A DNA stretch of 36,971 bases from Armatimonadaceae bacterium (GTDB taxonomy: Bacteria > Armatimonadota > Armatimonadia > Armatimonadales > Armatimonadaceae), in assembly GCA_030446525.1 (NCBI GenBank), contig JAUJNC010000038.1:1-36971 (forward strand). Direction: 5' to 3'. The notes under the pieces are model-generated. The model saw only the letters and a list, made by a program, of their open reading frames with translations. It was not told the origin of the DNA and did not search any database. Shown in pieces: positions 1-7,905 of this stretch. The position numbers were made by a program, and so were the translations under genes. Each line of letters begins with the position of its first letter. Position 1 is the first letter of the stretch.

Positions 1-1
1 G

Positions 2-982
2 GTGGCGCCCCTGCTGGGCGAGGAGTACCTGAAGGACCGCTACGCGGGCCGATCCGCGCGGGCGGGCGCCGTCGCGCGCCGCTACGCCCGCCGCCTAGGC
101 GACCTGCTGCGGAGCCGCCGCTTCGTCCTGCTCTGGGTCGCGGACGAGCTCTTCCCGTGGCTGCCGCCCTGGGCGGAGACGCTGCTTTCCGGCCTGGGCG
201 TGCCGTACGTGGTCGATTACGACGACGCCCTTTTCCACCGCTATGACCGGCACCGCCGCGGCGCCGTCCGCGCGCTCCTGGGCGGCAAGATCGACGCCGT
301 CATGCGGCGCGCCCGCCTGGTGATCGCCGGCAACGAGTACCTGGCGGACCGGGCGTCGCGGGCGGGCGCGGAGCGGGTCGAGCTGCTGCCGACGGTGATC
401 GATCTGGAGCGCTACCCGGCCGACCCGGACCTCCCCGGGGCGTGCGCCCCGGGGGCGGGCCGAGCCTTCACGATCGGCTGGATCGGCTCGCCCGTCACGG
501 CCAGGTACCTCGCCTCGATCCGCGACGCCCTGGCCGAGGTTTGTCGCGGCGGCCGGGCGCGGCTCGTCCTGGTCGGCTCCGGCCCCGTGGATCTGGGCGA
601 CCTCCCGGTCGAGGTGCGCGCCTGGTCGGAGGCCGGGGAAGTCCGGGACCTCCAGGGCTGCGACGTCGGCATCATGCCGCTGCCCGACGAGCCGTGGGAG
701 CGCGGCAAGTGCGGCTACAAACTGATCCAGTACATGGCGTGCCACCGCCCCGTCGTGGCCTCCCCCATCGGGGTGAACCGGCAGATCGTGGAACCGGGGG
801 TCAACGGCTTTCTGGCCCGGACCACGGCCGACTGGGTGCATGCCCTCGCCACCCTGCGCGACGCCCCGGACCTGCGGCCGCGCCTGGGCGCGAGCGGACG
901 GGCGAAAGTCGAGGCGCAGTACTGCCTGCAGGTCGCCGCGCCCCGCCTGGCCACGCTGCTGCGCTCCGCCCTCCTGAGATAA
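2..982 (+). CDS. Glycosyltransferase, GT4-like (5' end cut by window)
   Basis: The reading frame is open at the window start and runs 326 residues to a TAA. The first GTG at position 2 is probably internal, because family members normally have more sequence before the segment resembling PLLGEEYLKDRY. The N-terminal half holds the acceptor-side Rossmann domain (VPYVVDYDDALFHRY, residues about 68-82). The C-terminal half has the donor-site pattern of GT-B enzymes: IGWIGSPVTARYL near 158, then GIMPLPDEPWERGKCGYKLIQYMA near 223-246 with the acidic residue and the glycine-rich stretch that bind the nucleotide sugar. It probably transfers a sugar to a lipid-linked exopolysaccharide intermediate at the cytoplasmic membrane. 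The nucleotide-sugar epimerase gene follows about 90 bases downstream on the same strand, so they likely share a transcript. The sugar specificity cannot be read from the sequence. Confidence 0.85.
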   Translation: MAPLLGEEYLKDRYAGRSARAGAVARRYARRLGDLLRSRRFVLLWVADELFPWLPPWAETLLSGLGVPYVVDYDDALFHRYDRHRRGAVRALLGGKIDAVMRRARLVIAGNEYLADRASRAGAERVELLPTVIDLERYPADPDLPGACAPGAGRAFTIGWIGSPVTARYLASIRDALAEVCRGGRARLVLVGSGPVDLGDLPVEVRAWSEAGEVRDLQGCDVGIMPLPDEPWERGKCGYKLIQYMACHRPVVASPIGVNRQIVEPGVNGFLARTTADWVHALATLRDAPDLRPRLGASGRAKVEAQYCLQVAAPRLATLLRSALLR

Positions 983-1073
983 AGCCGAGGATCGACCGAT
1001 AATAAAGGTGTACCACTTGGCGCTGCACCGTCATCATTCCTCGTCGAGCAGGGTCAGAAGAGGGGCCAAGAAA

Positions 1074-2105
1074 GTGAAGACTATACTGGTAACCGGCGGC
1101 GCCGGGTTCATCGGGTCACACCTGTGCACGCGCCTGATCGCGCGCGGAGACTGCGTGGTCTGCTACGACAGCTTCGACCCGTACTACGACCCGGCCGACA
1201 AAGAGCGGAACCTCGCATCGATCAAGGCGGACCCGTGTTTCACCCTCGTGCGCGCCGACATCCGCGACGCCGGCCGCCTGGAGCGCGCCCTCAAGGAGTA
1301 CGCCGTCAGCCACGTCGTGCACCTCGCCGCGCGCGCGGGCGTGCGCCCCTCGCTGGAAGAGCCCGTTCTCTACCAGGAGGTGAACGTCGCCGGCACCACG
1401 AACGTCCTGGAGGCCGCCCACAAAGCGGGCATCCGCAGCGTCGTCATGGCGTCGTCGTCGTCCGTGTATGGCGCGAACACCAAGGTGCCGTTCCACGAAG
1501 ACGACCCCGTCCTCCAGCCGATCTCGCCCTACGCCGCCAGCAAGCGGGCCACGGAGCTGATCGCGTACGTGTACAGCCACCTGTACAACATGGACGTGCT
1601 TTGCCACCGCTTCTTCACGGTCTACGGCCCCCGCCAGCGGCCCGACATGGCGATCTCCAAGTTCGTGCACCGCGTGCTCTACGGCCTGCCGATCGAGATG
1701 TACGGCGACGGCAGCACCCGGCGCGATTACACCTTCGTCGGCGACATCGTCGCCGGCCTGGTCGCCTCGATCGACCGCGCGCCCGGCATGGGCTTTCAGG
1801 TCTTCAACCTGGCCAACTCGCAGACGGTCGCGCTGCGCGAGCTGATCGATACCATCGGCCGGGTGATCGGGCGCGAGCCGCGCGTCCACCCGCGCCCGGA
1901 ACAGCCCGGCGACGTCAAGATGACCTACGCCGACGTGGGCAAGGCGCAGCAGATGCTCGGCTACAACCCGACCACCTGCATCGAGCAGGGCATCTACGCC
2001 TACGTCGACTGGCTGCTCGGCCTGAACGAAGGCGTGGAGACGGCGGACACGAGGCCGTCGCCGGCCGCCGTCCCGCCGAGCCGGTCCCTCGCGCAGGCCG
2101 CGTGA
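1074..2105 (+). CDS. NAD-dependent UDP-glucuronate 4-epimerase-like protein
   Basis: Extended short-chain dehydrogenase of 343 residues. The frame is open from GTG 1008, but GTG 1074 is preferred because AGAGGGG lies about 8 bases upstream and because the protein then begins directly with the Rossmann motif (K-T-I-L-V-TGGAGFIGSHL). The catalytic YxxxK occurs in SPYAASKRATE, with the upstream Ser triad region SSSSVYG. The stretch GVRPSLEEPVLYQEVNVAGT and the TVYGPRQRPDMA segment are typical of the UDP-glucuronate/UDP-galacturonate 4-epimerase branch. The C-terminal 30 residues are Ala/Pro-rich and look like a tail. The enzyme would interconvert a UDP-uronic acid in the cytoplasm to supply polysaccharide assembly, consistent with the glycosyltransferase just upstream. 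A UDP-glucose 4-epimerase or dTDP-glucose dehydratase role is less likely. A strong terminator follows the stop codon. Confidence 0.85.
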   Translation: MKTILVTGGAGFIGSHLCTRLIARGDCVVCYDSFDPYYDPADKERNLASIKADPCFTLVRADIRDAGRLERALKEYAVSHVVHLAARAGVRPSLEEPVLYQEVNVAGTTNVLEAAHKAGIRSVVMASSSSVYGANTKVPFHEDDPVLQPISPYAASKRATELIAYVYSHLYNMDVLCHRFFTVYGPRQRPDMAISKFVHRVLYGLPIEMYGDGSTRRDYTFVGDIVAGLVASIDRAPGMGFQVFNLANSQTVALRELIDTIGRVIGREPRVHPRPEQPGDVKMTYADVGKAQQMLGYNPTTCIEQGIYAYVDWLLGLNEGVETADTRPSPAAVPPSRSLAQAA

Positions 2106-2131
2106 AAGCCGGCAAACCCGGCGCGGACACC

Positions 2132-2173
2132 AAGCCACCCGCACACTTCGTCAGGCTCACGGGTGGCTTTTTT
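2132..2173 (+). terminator. Rho-independent terminator after the epimerase gene
   Basis: A perfect 10-bp stem (AAGCCACCCG at 2132-2141 pairing with CGGGTGGCTT at 2160-2169) encloses an 18-base loop and runs into a six-T tract. It starts 26 bases after the epimerase stop and closes the exopolysaccharide transcript. Confidence 0.9.
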
Positions 2174-2275
2174 GTGCTTGTTGCGCCGCGCCTATGAGTG
2201 GGGAAGTGAGGCCCACGCCCTGCTCCGAGAACAAGGTAGGCGCTCACGTCCCAGGGCGGGACGTGCGCCATGTCA

Positions 2276-2491
2276 TCAGGCCGGGTCTATGTGGTCGAAA
2301 TCCTGGTCAGTGGTGAGAAGGGTGCGGCCAGTCGCGTTCGCCGCAGCCGCGATCCAGACGTCGTTCTTGCCCATCGCGATGCCTTGTCCCTTGCTATCTG
2401 CGTCGATCACGGCGTAGGCCCGCGGGATGACCGGGTTATCGATGCCCACGCGGTCGAAGTAGCCCCGGAGAAACTGCGCCTTGTTTGATTG
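2276..2491 (-). pseudogene. PIN-domain (VapC-type) toxin, C-terminal fragment
   Basis: Read on the minus strand, 71 codons encode a typical PIN-domain C-terminus: GYFDRVGIDNPVIPRAYAVID, then MGKNDVWIAAAANATGRT, then LLTTDQDFDHID and a double stop. The Asp in NDxWIAA and the Asp in TTDxDF are the conserved metal-binding acids of VapC RNases. An in-frame TGA at 2492-2494 blocks extension upstream. The bases beyond it do not continue the family, so the first half, with the catalytic N-terminal Asp, is missing. No antitoxin gene is seen. In intact systems the protein is an endoribonuclease neutralised by VapB; this fragment should be inactive. It lies next to an attC-like site, and toxin-antitoxin genes are common integron cargo, so it may be a decayed cassette. 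Confidence 0.75.
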
Positions 2492-2494
2492 TCA

Positions 2495-2890
2495 TCCCGG
2501 TGGTAGAGTCCTCGGAAGTCGTCAGCGCCTACCGCTATGGCCAGGGACACAAGCCTGGTCGTTGAGCCGCACTTTTTTAAAGCTCCCTTGACAAGCGCGG
2601 CGCGGCGGTAGTAGAATTTACCTCATTAGCAGGAGACCGCCCTGCTCCCTTTCGTCGGTGTCGTCGGCAACGCTCACGCCTGCGCGCAGCGATCGCCGCG
2701 ATGTAAGGCTCCCTTCCCCGTCCTGCTTCCACAGCGGGCTCTGACCGTCGATTCGCGCGGTACGCGCGCGAGTGTGCATCGTCGCTGCCGGGGGCATAGT
2801 CGGTGTGGCAGGCCCGCGTGAGGGATCGGGCGGCCTAAAGGAAGGCAAGCTCGCCGCCCTCCATCGGCACCCGGCCGATCATAGAACGCC
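2495..2890. other. Non-coding or decayed stretch upstream of the attC-like site
   Basis: No reading frame here resembles a known protein, and codon usage differs from the flanking genes. The stretch contains a good promoter match (2588-2617) pointing right. It may be the remnant of a gene cassette whose attC site is the hairpin at 2891-2950, or the leader of the methyltransferase transcript. Confidence 0.4.
2588..2617 (+). promoter_or_regulatory. Sigma-70-type promoter
   Basis: TTGACA (2588-2593) and TAGAAT (2612-2617) are separated by 18 bases. Transcription would begin near 2624 and read through the attC-like site into the methyltransferase gene at 3099. The 12 bases CCTTGACAAGCG are identical to those at the -35 region of the lacI-type gene near 23691. 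Confidence 0.6.
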
Positions 2891-2950
2891 GCCTGACCAC
2901 CGGTTGCAGCGGACGGCGCTGCGAGCCGCCGTTGAACCGGAGCGTTAGGC
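2891..2950 (+). repeat. attC-like integron recombination site
   Basis: A 60-bp imperfect palindrome has the layout of an integron attC site. The outer boxes are GCCTGAC (2891-2897) and GTTAGGC (2944-2950, matching GTTRRRY). The inner boxes CGGTTGCA and TGAACCG pair with one extra G on the left arm. The stem then continues CGG-(A)-CGGC against GCCGCCG with a second unpaired base. Two extrahelical bases on the same arm are the known recognition feature for IntI. The first box has one deviation from RYYYAAC. No integrase gene is visible, so this is a lone site. Confidence 0.75.
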
Positions 2951-3098
2951 GTCATACGCTCGCCACTACGTGGGGGGGAGTCTCAGCAGCTACAGCGGTT
3001 GGTGAATTGATGACTTGCAACGTTCAATGACGATAAGTTGCTTATTGGAGTTCACCAAGTAAGTCTCCGCGGCTTGAGAACAAGTTAAGGGAGGCAAT

Positions 3099-3878
3099 AT
3101 GAGCGGTACGATTCGTGCTATTTACAGAAAAGTTTTACCTCTGAGTGTCCGAAACATAATGAGGAAGTTTTTAACCCTTGACGGGAGCTCAGTGAACCAT
3201 CACGATGGCTGGGATCGGGCAGCCATTGCGAATAAGTACCTGAAAGGAGATGGCATCGAAATAGGGGCTTTACATTCTCCCTTGAAAGTACCGCCCTCGG
3301 TACGTGTGAAGTATGTAGACAGGATGACCACTCCCGATCTCCGCAAACAATATCCGGAGTTAAACGCCCTGAATTTAGTGGACATAGACATTACCGATGA
3401 CGGTGAACGGTTAGACAGTATCCAAGGTTCAACACAAGATTTCGTAATAGCAAATCACTTTATTGAACATTGCCAGAACCCTTTGATGACTCTGAGCAAT
3501 ATGTTCAGAGTTCTGAAGCAGGATGGTATATTGTACTTGACGGTGCCTGATAAGCGATTTACATTTGATATCGATCGCCCCGTGACACCTCTCGATCATA
3601 TTTGGAGAGATTTCGAGGAGGGTGGGGAATGGTCGAGGAGGCAGCACTTCGAAGAATGGGTCAGGTTAGTAAATAAAGTGGAGGACACAGCCGAAGTTGA
3701 AAAGCGCGTAGATGAGCTCATTGGCATTGATTACAGTATTCACTTCCACGCGTGGACACAGTTGGAGATGCTTGAGTTCATCTTGGCTTTGAATAGAAAG
3801 TTGGGATTACGTTTCGACGTAGAGTTCTTATTTAAGAATGGAGAGGAGTGCATTTTCATCTTGAGGAAGACGGGTTAA
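3099..3878 (+). CDS. SAM-dependent class I methyltransferase (Methyltransf_11 type)
   Basis: A 259-residue protein preceded by AAGGGAGG (3087-3094), five bases from the ATG. The SAM-binding start is the degenerate GDGIEIGALHSPLKVP near residues 50-65. The acidic strand follows (VKYVDRM) and then VIANHFIEHCQNPLMTLSNMFRVLKQDGILYLTVPDKRFTFD, the motif IV/post-motif block typical of methyltransferases found in polysaccharide and O-antigen clusters. The target is unknown. Base composition is clearly more A+T-rich than both neighbours, and codon choice differs, which indicates recent transfer. It sits immediately after an attC-like site, while the terminal repeat of an IS3-type remnant begins only eight bases after the stop. 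It could therefore be an integron cassette whose own attC was lost to the insertion sequence. This last point is inference. Confidence 0.8.
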   Translation: MSGTIRAIYRKVLPLSVRNIMRKFLTLDGSSVNHHDGWDRAAIANKYLKGDGIEIGALHSPLKVPPSVRVKYVDRMTTPDLRKQYPELNALNLVDIDITDDGERLDSIQGSTQDFVIANHFIEHCQNPLMTLSNMFRVLKQDGILYLTVPDKRFTFDIDRPVTPLDHIWRDFEEGGEWSRRQHFEEWVRLVNKVEDTAEVEKRVDELIGIDYSIHFHAWTQLEMLEFILALNRKLGLRFDVEFLFKNGEECIFILRKTG

Positions 3879-3885
3879 TGCAGAT

Positions 3886-4284
3886 TGTAGCAGTGACCTG
3901 CACCCCTTTGCTGGACACGGGGATCGTTAGTCATTACCGGGTTGTGGCCAGCTAGCCAGGAACTCGGCGGGGGCGAGATCCCCTAAAGAGCTATGCGCTC
4001 TTACCTGATTATACTCCTTCTTCCAAGCTTCCAAGCGGGCTCAGGCTTCGGCCAAGTCCTCGAACCAGTGCGCACCCAGGATCTCCCCCAGTAGCTTTCC
4101 ACCCGAGCGACTCCGAGTAGGCGTTGTCGGTGGGCTTGCCCCGCCGCGAGAAGCCGAGCCTGCCCGCGCCGGATACCCCGCTTGCGGGTGATGCCCACGC
4201 GTCTAGAACCCCGCCGGCGAACTCCGGCCCAGTTGTCCACACGGATCGTCTTGGGCAACCCGTAGAGCGCCGCCGTGTAGTGCC
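3886..4284 (-). mobile_element. Degraded IS3-family (IS407-like) transposase remnant with terminal repeat
   Basis: In different minus-strand frames the stretch encodes the C-terminal DDE region of an IS3-family OrfB: GLPKTIRVDN, then GPEFAGGVLDAWA, then SRRGKPTDNAYSES, then LEAWKKEYNQVRAHSSLGDLAPAEF, ending at a TAA at 3927-3929. The order matches the family, but at least three frame changes and a lost acidic context make it non-functional. A likely terminal inverted repeat (TGTAGCAGTGACCTGCACCCC from 3886) lies between it and the methyltransferase gene. The upstream part of this transposase is absent. The adjoining intact IS element at 4285 marks the break, so insertion or a linked deletion removed it. 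Confidence 0.7.
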
Positions 4285-4302
4285 TGTAGTGCCCCCCGTT
4301 TG

Positions 4303-5157
4303 TCAAGCCACTGACTGTACTTTCTCCTGGCGGAATTGCACCGGGCTCCGATAGCCTAGCGCCTGGTGCGGCCGGCGCTCGTTGTACCAGACGATCCAGC
4401 CCCGGATCGTTGCCTTGGCCTCGGCGAAGCTTTCGAAGTTATGCTGCCACACGCATTCTTCCTTCAAGCTGCGGAAGAAGCGCTCGATCAGCCCGTTCTG
4501 CTCGGGCGTATACGGCGTGATGAACTCCTGAGATAACCGATAAAAGCGGCACGCCTCTTGAAAGCGTCGACTGGTGAAGATCAGGCCGTTGTCGCTGCGA
4601 AGCTGCGGCGTCGGCCCCAGCGGCCGCACGGTGCCAAAACGAGCCAGACAGGCCGCCTCCAGCGCCCGCTCGGCTTCCTGAGCGCGGCCGCGCAACGCGA
4701 ACTCGAGGCCCACGAGCTCGCGATCACGACAGTCGATCACCGCCGCCGCGTTCACACACGTGTGAACCAGATGGCCCCAACCGTCTTTGCCGCAGTAGAT
4801 GTGGGTCACGTCCATGCTCCAGCGCTCGTTGCTCTTCTTTGTCCGGCTCCTCTTGTGCGTGACCCGCGGTCTTGGGGCGACCAAGCGCTCCTTGACCTGC
4901 CAGCCCCTGAGCTTGACGATGTGGTGCACCTTCTTGCGGTTGACCTCGATGTGCTCGCCCAAGCGCAGCAGCGCCCACAGGCGCCGGTAGCCGAAGGTCG
5001 GGTGCTGCTTGACCAGTTCGTGTATCCGGCCCGCTAGCTCCTCGTCCAGCTTGGGCGTAGGGCTTTGCTTGCCCTGTGGCTCATGGGCCGACGAGCGGGA
5101 CACGCTAAGAACACGGCAGACGCGCCGAAAAGAGACTGCCGGTAGGGCGCCTCTCAC
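4303..5157 (-). CDS. IS3-family transposase OrfB (DDE integrase core)
   Basis: Catalytic transposase subunit. The HTH_21-like region TFGYRRLWALL is followed by the rve integrase core with the DDE triad: Asp in ERWSMDVTHIY, Asp in LRSDNGLIF and Glu in NGLIERFFRSLKEE, the last two separated by 35 residues (DD35E). The C-terminus YNERRPHQALGYRSPVQF is typical. The frame is open much further upstream, but that part is only the shadow of orfA. I place the start at the GTG (5157-5155) whose last two bases begin the orfA stop (GTGA overlap), giving 284 residues, the usual OrfB length. Many IS3 elements instead make an OrfAB fusion by -1 frameshifting, and the frame relation (-1) allows this here too. 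All catalytic residues are present, so the element may be active. Confidence 0.85.
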   Translation of the reverse strand: MRGALPAVSFRRVCRVLSVSRSSAHEPQGKQSPTPKLDEELAGRIHELVKQHPTFGYRRLWALLRLGEHIEVNRKKVHHIVKLRGWQVKERLVAPRPRVTHKRSRTKKSNERWSMDVTHIYCGKDGWGHLVHTCVNAAAVIDCRDRELVGLEFALRGRAQEAERALEAACLARFGTVRPLGPTPQLRSDNGLIFTSRRFQEACRFYRLSQEFITPYTPEQNGLIERFFRSLKEECVWQHNFESFAEAKATIRGWIVWYNERRPHQALGYRSPVQFRQEKVQSVA

Positions 5158-5558
5158 TCGTTTGGCGTCTGCCGCAGTGTAAGGTGGACCTTGGCGGCCT
5201 CCTTGAGGATGTCGATGTCCATCACGGCGTTCACGCCGGCGTGAACGAGCTCGCCCACCTTCTGCTTGAGGCGCTTGATCTCGGCGTCTTTGAGAGCGTC
5301 CTCGTCGAGGGGGCGGCTTTTCAGCCCATTCTCGGCGGCGGTCAGGAACTGCTCTTTCCATTCCTCGATCTCGGCTACCGTCAGCCCGTGCTGCCGGGCG
5401 GCTTCGGGCACGCTGGTTTGGCCTCGTACAATCGAGAGCACCAAAGCCGCTCGGCGTTTGGCGGTCCAGCGCTTGATGCCATCCTGACTCCTCTTCTTGC
5501 ATCCGTTTGCTTCCTTCGCAGGACCAGATTCTGTCATCTTGCTGGTCCAGTCCTGCAT
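5154..5558 (-). CDS. IS3-family transposase OrfA (helix-turn-helix)
   Basis: A 134-residue DNA-binding subunit. The N-terminal basic stretch leads into a helix-turn-helix (AALVLSIVRGQTSVPEAARQHGLTVAEIEEWKEQF, residues about 37-71). A leucine-zipper-like helix follows (DALKDAEIKRLKQKVGELVHAG) and then the MDIDILKEA motif that marks OrfA/TnpA of this family. It recognises the terminal repeats and dimerises. Its TGA overlaps the likely GTG start of orfB, so the two are translationally coupled. The ATG at 5558 lies inside the right terminal repeat; a second ATG at 5537 is an alternative start. Confidence 0.85.
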   Translation of the reverse strand: MQDWTSKMTESGPAKEANGCKKRSQDGIKRWTAKRRAALVLSIVRGQTSVPEAARQHGLTVAEIEEWKEQFLTAAENGLKSRPLDEDALKDAEIKRLKQKVGELVHAGVNAVMDIDILKEAAKVHLTLRQTPNE

Positions 5559-5810
5559 GGGGGCACTATAAGTTGTGGCTGGATCAAAAAGAGAAGGTTA
5601 AATGCGCCGGATCGATGCGCTCGCCGTCGCAAGCGGACCGATGAGGACCGGGCCGATAAACGACCGCGCCCGCAAGTGGGTACCCGGGGGTGGCTGCGCC
5701 GCCAGCGGACCTCCGGACCGGCCATGTCACCCGCACCGGTGCCTCATGAACAAATCCAGGTGCCGCCGTATCCAACTCTGTAGAAACGCAGGAAGAAGCG
5801 GAGGCGCGCG

Positions 5811-6371
5811 GTGATCGGAGACAAAGCGGCCGGGCTCACTGGTGAAGACGTGAAGAGGGCGGCGCAACGCGCTAGCTTCGAGAGCGTTTGGCAAGCGCAC
5901 CGCCCGCGCATCTGGCGCCTGGTGGCGCGGCTGGCTGGCGACGTCGATCTCGCCGACGATCTGACACAGGAGGTCAGCCTGAAGGCGTTCCAGGCGTTCG
6001 GCGACTTCCGTGGCGAAGCGGGCGCGTTCACGTGGCTGTACCGCATCGCCGTCAACGTCGTGAACCGCCACCGCGAGCGGCGGCGCCACGAAGGTGTCTC
6101 CTTGGATCTCCCGGAGGTCGCCCTGCTCTGCGCGGACGAAAGGACCAGCCCGGAAGCCATGGCGCTTCACGCGGACCTGCGCCCCGTCGTCTGGTCTGCG
6201 CTGGAACGCTTGCCCGAAGAGCTGCGCACGACGCTCATCCTGCAACTCTACGAGGGCCTCAAGTATCGCGAAGTGGCGAGCATCTTGGACGTCCCCATCG
6301 GCACCGTGAAGTCCCGCCTGCACAACGCCGTGCAGCGGCTGCGAGAGGAGTTGAAAGATTATGCGGTGTGA
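5811..6371 (+). CDS. ECF (RpoE-type) sigma factor
   Basis: A 186-residue sigma-70-family protein starting at a GTG with GGAGG about seven bases upstream. Region 2 (ESVWQAHRPRIWRLVARLAGDVDLADDLTQEVSLKAFQAFGDF, residues about 24-66) contains the core-binding DLTQE motif and the -10 recognition helix FRGEAGAFTWLYRIAVN. Region 4 (LPEELRTTLILQLYEGLKYREVASILDVPIGTVKSRLHNAVQRL, about 135-178) is the -35-binding helix-turn-helix. Regions 1 and 3 are missing, as expected of group IV factors. The stop codon overlaps the following zinc-finger gene by 11 bases, the standard sigma/anti-sigma arrangement, so activity is presumably controlled by that partner. Target genes cannot be seen. Confidence 0.9.
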   Translation: MIGDKAAGLTGEDVKRAAQRASFESVWQAHRPRIWRLVARLAGDVDLADDLTQEVSLKAFQAFGDFRGEAGAFTWLYRIAVNVVNRHRERRRHEGVSLDLPEVALLCADERTSPEAMALHADLRPVVWSALERLPEELRTTLILQLYEGLKYREVASILDVPIGTVKSRLHNAVQRLREELKDYAV

Positions 6372-7905
6372 AACGACACGTTTAAATCTGAAAGCGCTCC
6401 ACGATGGCGAGCTGGCCCGCCTGGATGCCTGGCGCGTGCAGCGGCACGTCCAGCGCTGCGCCCGTTGCGCGGAGGAGCTGGCATCGCTGCGAAGGCTGAA
6501 CGACTTGCTGCTGTCATCGGACATCGTGGAGCACGACCCGTCCCAGGAGGCGGCAACGCCGATCCCTGCCCCTGTGCCGCCCCCGCAGGAACGTAAGCAC
6601 GCTCGCGGCCCAGGCGTCTCGAAAGGGGCAAGAAACAGGACGCCTCAATTGATCGGCGGCGTTGTTACCGCCGCGCTCGCCGTCTCGCTGGTGGCCCCGT
6701 CGCTCGTGAACCAGAAGAAGAGCATGGCGGCGGAGGTCCGCGCCGCGCTGCAAGAGGTGAACACCTGGCACCTGAGCGGCTGGAAGCTGATCGACGGCGA
6801 GCGCGTCCGGTGGGAGGTGTGGGTACGGCGGGACCCCTTTTTCTACCGCGAACAGATCGGCGAGCAGATGACCCTGAATGACGGGACCCAGCGCGTACAG
6901 GTTATCCCCGCCGATCAGAAATCCGGACGATCGCAGGGGATCGTGCTGCGAACAGCGTCCGTGCCGGAGCCGCAAAACATGGGATGGTCCTACACCGCCA
7001 TGATCAGTAGTTGGCGCGGCGCCAGGGAGCCCTGGAAAGAGACGCTTCAGGAAGCCATCTTCAACCAGAACGAGGCAGGGATGCAGGGGCCTGACACAGT
7101 GACCGACAAGCTGTACACGGTGGATAAGCGCACGTGGCTGCCGGTGCGGTTCGAGGTGCGCCGGGGCAGAAGCGGCAGCGCGGCGCGGGTGACCGCGGAG
7201 TTCCTGCGCGCCGAGTACGACATGCCCCTTCCCACCGCCGTCACCGCGCCCCGGTGGCCGAAGGGGTCGTTTGTGGTGGACACCATGAACACGGCAGCCG
7301 ACCCAAATCTTCCTCGCCAGAACGTCGCCAGCGCCGGCGGACTGACAGCACAGGTCATGCCGCTGGCGATGGATGCAGACGGTAACGTGCTGGTGCGCGT
7401 GCGCGGGTGGCTGGGCAATGTCCCGCTCCGCCGCGGCGTCCCCATGTACTTAAACGTTTCCCCGCCGCTCTCGACACGCAGCCGTGCAAAGACCCGCTCG
7501 CCTACCCGCGATGACGCGAACCGCGCTTACGTCCTGGTGCATCTCGATGCGCTCGATGCCGGCAGACGAGACGGCGACCATCTGCTCCTCTTTGTGCCGG
7601 TCGAGCCCTTGGAAAAGGTGGGATCGCTCCCACGCACGCTGACGATCAGCCCGACCATCGCCCCTACTGTGATGAGAAGAGTTAGTGGCGTGCGAAATCT
7701 CGTGGAAGGCTACTTCCTTTTTGAGCAGCATTTTACCTGGACGGTCGCCCTGCCCGAGAAGGCTGTCCCCGCGCCGATGGATGTGGATGCTTACCTAACA
7801 CCCGGCTGGCGTGACCGGATCGTCGGCACCGATACGGGTGTTCCGCTTGAGGCCGCCGCTGCCGCGTGGCGGCCTACTACTACTCAAACATGGAAGGCCA
7901 TGTGA
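6361..7905 (+). CDS. Zinc-finger (ZAS-type) transmembrane anti-sigma factor with large periplasmic domain
   Basis: A 514-residue protein. The N-terminus has the anti-sigma zinc motif H29-x3-C33-x2-C36 (HVQRCARCAEEL), with an additional Cys at position 3. A Pro-rich linker follows, then one membrane span near residues 98-118 (LIGGVVTAALAVSLVAPSLV), leaving about 390 residues outside. The outer part has no motif I recognise; a section resembling outer-membrane lipoprotein-sorting or sigma-E sensor folds (WHLSGWKLIDGERVRWEVWVRRDPFFYREQ) is suggestive only. The gene overlaps the sigma factor, so it should bind and hold that factor at the membrane until a signal releases it. No protease gene for regulated cleavage is nearby. 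Confidence 0.8.
   Translation: MRCETTRLNLKALHDGELARLDAWRVQRHVQRCARCAEELASLRRLNDLLLSSDIVEHDPSQEAATPIPAPVPPPQERKHARGPGVSKGARNRTPQLIGGVVTAALAVSLVAPSLVNQKKSMAAEVRAALQEVNTWHLSGWKLIDGERVRWEVWVRRDPFFYREQIGEQMTLNDGTQRVQVIPADQKSGRSQGIVLRTASVPEPQNMGWSYTAMISSWRGAREPWKETLQEAIFNQNEAGMQGPDTVTDKLYTVDKRTWLPVRFEVRRGRSGSAARVTAEFLRAEYDMPLPTAVTAPRWPKGSFVVDTMNTAADPNLPRQNVASAGGLTAQVMPLAMDADGNVLVRVRGWLGNVPLRRGVPMYLNVSPPLSTRSRAKTRSPTRDDANRAYVLVHLDALDAGRRDGDHLLLFVPVEPLEKVGSLPRTLTISPTIAPTVMRRVSGVRNLVEGYFLFEQHFTWTVALPEKAVPAPMDVDAYLTPGWRDRIVGTDTGVPLEAAAAAWRPTTTQTWKAM

Larger units (their letters stand above)
4285..5570 (-). mobile_element. IS3-family insertion sequence, apparently complete
   Basis: The element carries orfA and orfB on the minus strand. 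Its ends share TAGTGCCCCC (left 4287-4296; right, reverse-complemented, 5559-5568), followed by weaker similarity. orfB stops just inside the left repeat and orfA starts just inside the right repeat, as in complete elements. The exact outer bases are uncertain by two or three positions, and no clear target-site duplication is seen. It interrupts the remains of another IS3-type element. Confidence 0.75.

Noticed and set aside
2674..2955. 93-codon minus-strand frame starting NAPVQRRLAAPSA
   Set aside because: The start is the antisense of the attC-like site, a known source of false genes.
5158..5502. N-terminal extension of orfB
   Set aside because: It is orfA read in another frame and has no transposase similarity.
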